Part shown: piece after piece, positions 62,953 to 64,000 of the stretch
Layout: every line of letters begins with the position of its first letter
Numbering within the stretch: the first letter of the stretch is position 1
DNA from: Anisus vortex
Lineage: Eukaryota > Mollusca > Gastropoda > Planorbidae
Reading direction: 5' to 3'
Assembly (NCBI GenBank): GCA_949126835.1
Contig: OX421498.1
Location: forward strand, 37,811,118 to 37,875,117
Length of the DNA: 64,000 nucleotides
Position numbers and translations under genes: made by a program
The notes under the pieces: model-generated
What the model was told of the DNA's origin: nothing
Database searches by the model: none
Seen by the model: the letters and a program-made list of their open reading frames with translations, nothing else

Positions 62953-64000
62953 TGTTTTTGTTGTTGCTATTTTGTTGTGTTTGTTTATTTGCTAGCGAAG
63001 ACCTCTGGGTTATATTTTTGCTATAATCGAATTTTGTGCCATTTTCGTTTGTTCACCCATTTTATTATTTTACCCATTGCAGAAAGAGGTTACTTTTCTT
63101 GACACACACATATTATATTATATAGGCTAGACTCGTAAGGTTTGACAACCGAGCTATATGGTTTCAAGTAAGTAAGTGAGCACGAGTTGTTCCCCGTGTA
63201 CAAACAAAAAATTCTTTATGTTGTATGTCTTAAATGTTATTGAAGTTATAATTTTGGACTTATATTAAGCATTAAGTTGTGGTAGGTATTACTCTTTGTA
63301 AGGCCAATCACCTGGGTAGGCGCCAAACATTCTATAAAAAAAATTGAAAAAAAACAGCAACAAATAGTCTAAATATATTTAAATAATTATACAAAGTTGC
63401 TGCAAGATTTGGGGAAAATAAACTTTAAATAGTTAATTATCATAATAATTCTCTGGATATTATTTAATGGTTTAAACACTGAATAGCGCAATCATTTATT
63501 ATATAACATCGACCATTAAATAAAATAATTACGCTAAAAAATTAATATCTCCGATGCAGTCAAAGGGGGAATACTCATATTTAATATCTTAGAAAAACAG
63601 CCGACAGTATTGTCCCTTTTCTTATTGATACAATTCTAGAATCCCTAAACAGCGTATACGTATTTTCAACTTTGTAGGCGGGGAAAGGCGGGGAATTGTT
63701 CCATTGCCTGGCAATGTTTAAATCTAAAAATTTAATTCGTGTCGTATAAGTTTTATAAACTTTGGTCCATATGGGTTTCATTTGTCAAACTCAAATTCTA
63801 TAACTGGAAAACGCTGTTTTATTCATCACGGTCGGAAAAAAATCAATATACGTACATCATTTATAAGCTTATGTCTAGACATTTTATTTCAGAAATGTAT
63901 TAACATGTATGTTTCTTTCAGAATTAATTAGGCCTATCTCAATATATAATGTCTGCCCTCTCTCTGTCTCTCTCTTTCTCTCACCAAAAACTATCTAGGC
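62953..64000. other. right end of the window, no gene recognised
   Basis: AT-rich sequence ending in a (TC)n patch at 63956-63982. A minus-strand open frame at 63581-63781 (FLDLNIARQWNNSPP) looks faintly like a LINE C-terminus, but not enough to call. Confidence 0.4.

Noticed and set aside
63581..63781. Possible LINE C-terminus on the minus strand
   Set aside because: ARQWNNSPP is only weakly like W..LP motifs, and no other LINE landmarks lie around it.

Overview
This is a eukaryotic, AT-rich genomic window, most likely from a gastropod mollusc. That assignment is an inference from the repeat content and from a CD9-like tetraspanin split by introns. There is no bacterial-style gene packing. 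One host protein-coding gene can be supported. It lies on the minus strand and fills most of the window.

Gene: a tetraspanin with exon 1 at 52193-52258 and stop codon at 374-376. All its introns are phase 0, with GT..AG boundaries that I could read directly. The exons in transcript order are 52193-52258, 9056-9256, 8419-8493, 6759-6854, then 2679-2768 and/or 2521-2622, then 1161-1244 and 374-430. The two exons at 2679-2768 and 2521-2622 are diverged copies of the same protein segment, the CCG...PxSC part of the large extracellular loop. Only 56 bp separate them, with a TACTAAT branch-point-like site 30 nt from the donor. This is the layout expected for mutually exclusive splicing. Either choice gives a complete four-pass tetraspanin of 222 or 226 residues. 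The putative promoter and 5' UTR lie just above 52258.

Intron 1 (9257-52192, about 43 kb) and the upstream flank (52.6-64 kb) are dominated by mobile elements and tandem repeats. The main items are: (i) an I/Nimb-like LINE at 20751-24483 with a 13-bp target-site duplication, an open RT plus RNase H reading frame, and a 5' endonuclease segment inverted by apparent twin priming; (ii) fragments of at least four other LINE groups; (iii) about 16 copies or fragments of one tRNA-derived SINE with A and B boxes; (iv) a second SINE whose 3' tail matches the tail of a LINE family also present here; (v) many hAT-like MITEs, several with perfect 8-bp duplications; (vi) a 1.28-kb element (18808-20088) with inverted ends and palindromic GGCCAGATCGCG-type arrays; (vii) minisatellites, including a 1.8-kb array of 31/34-bp units about 1.4 kb inside intron 1.

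Apart from the tetraspanin, the open frames are transposon remnants, repeat-driven frames or chance. Two short ATG-to-donor candidates (11487-11582 and 34213-34293) are listed with low confidence. No tRNA or rRNA gene, CRISPR array or bacterial operon is present. The most interesting signal is the duplicated CCG exon pair and its splicing geometry.
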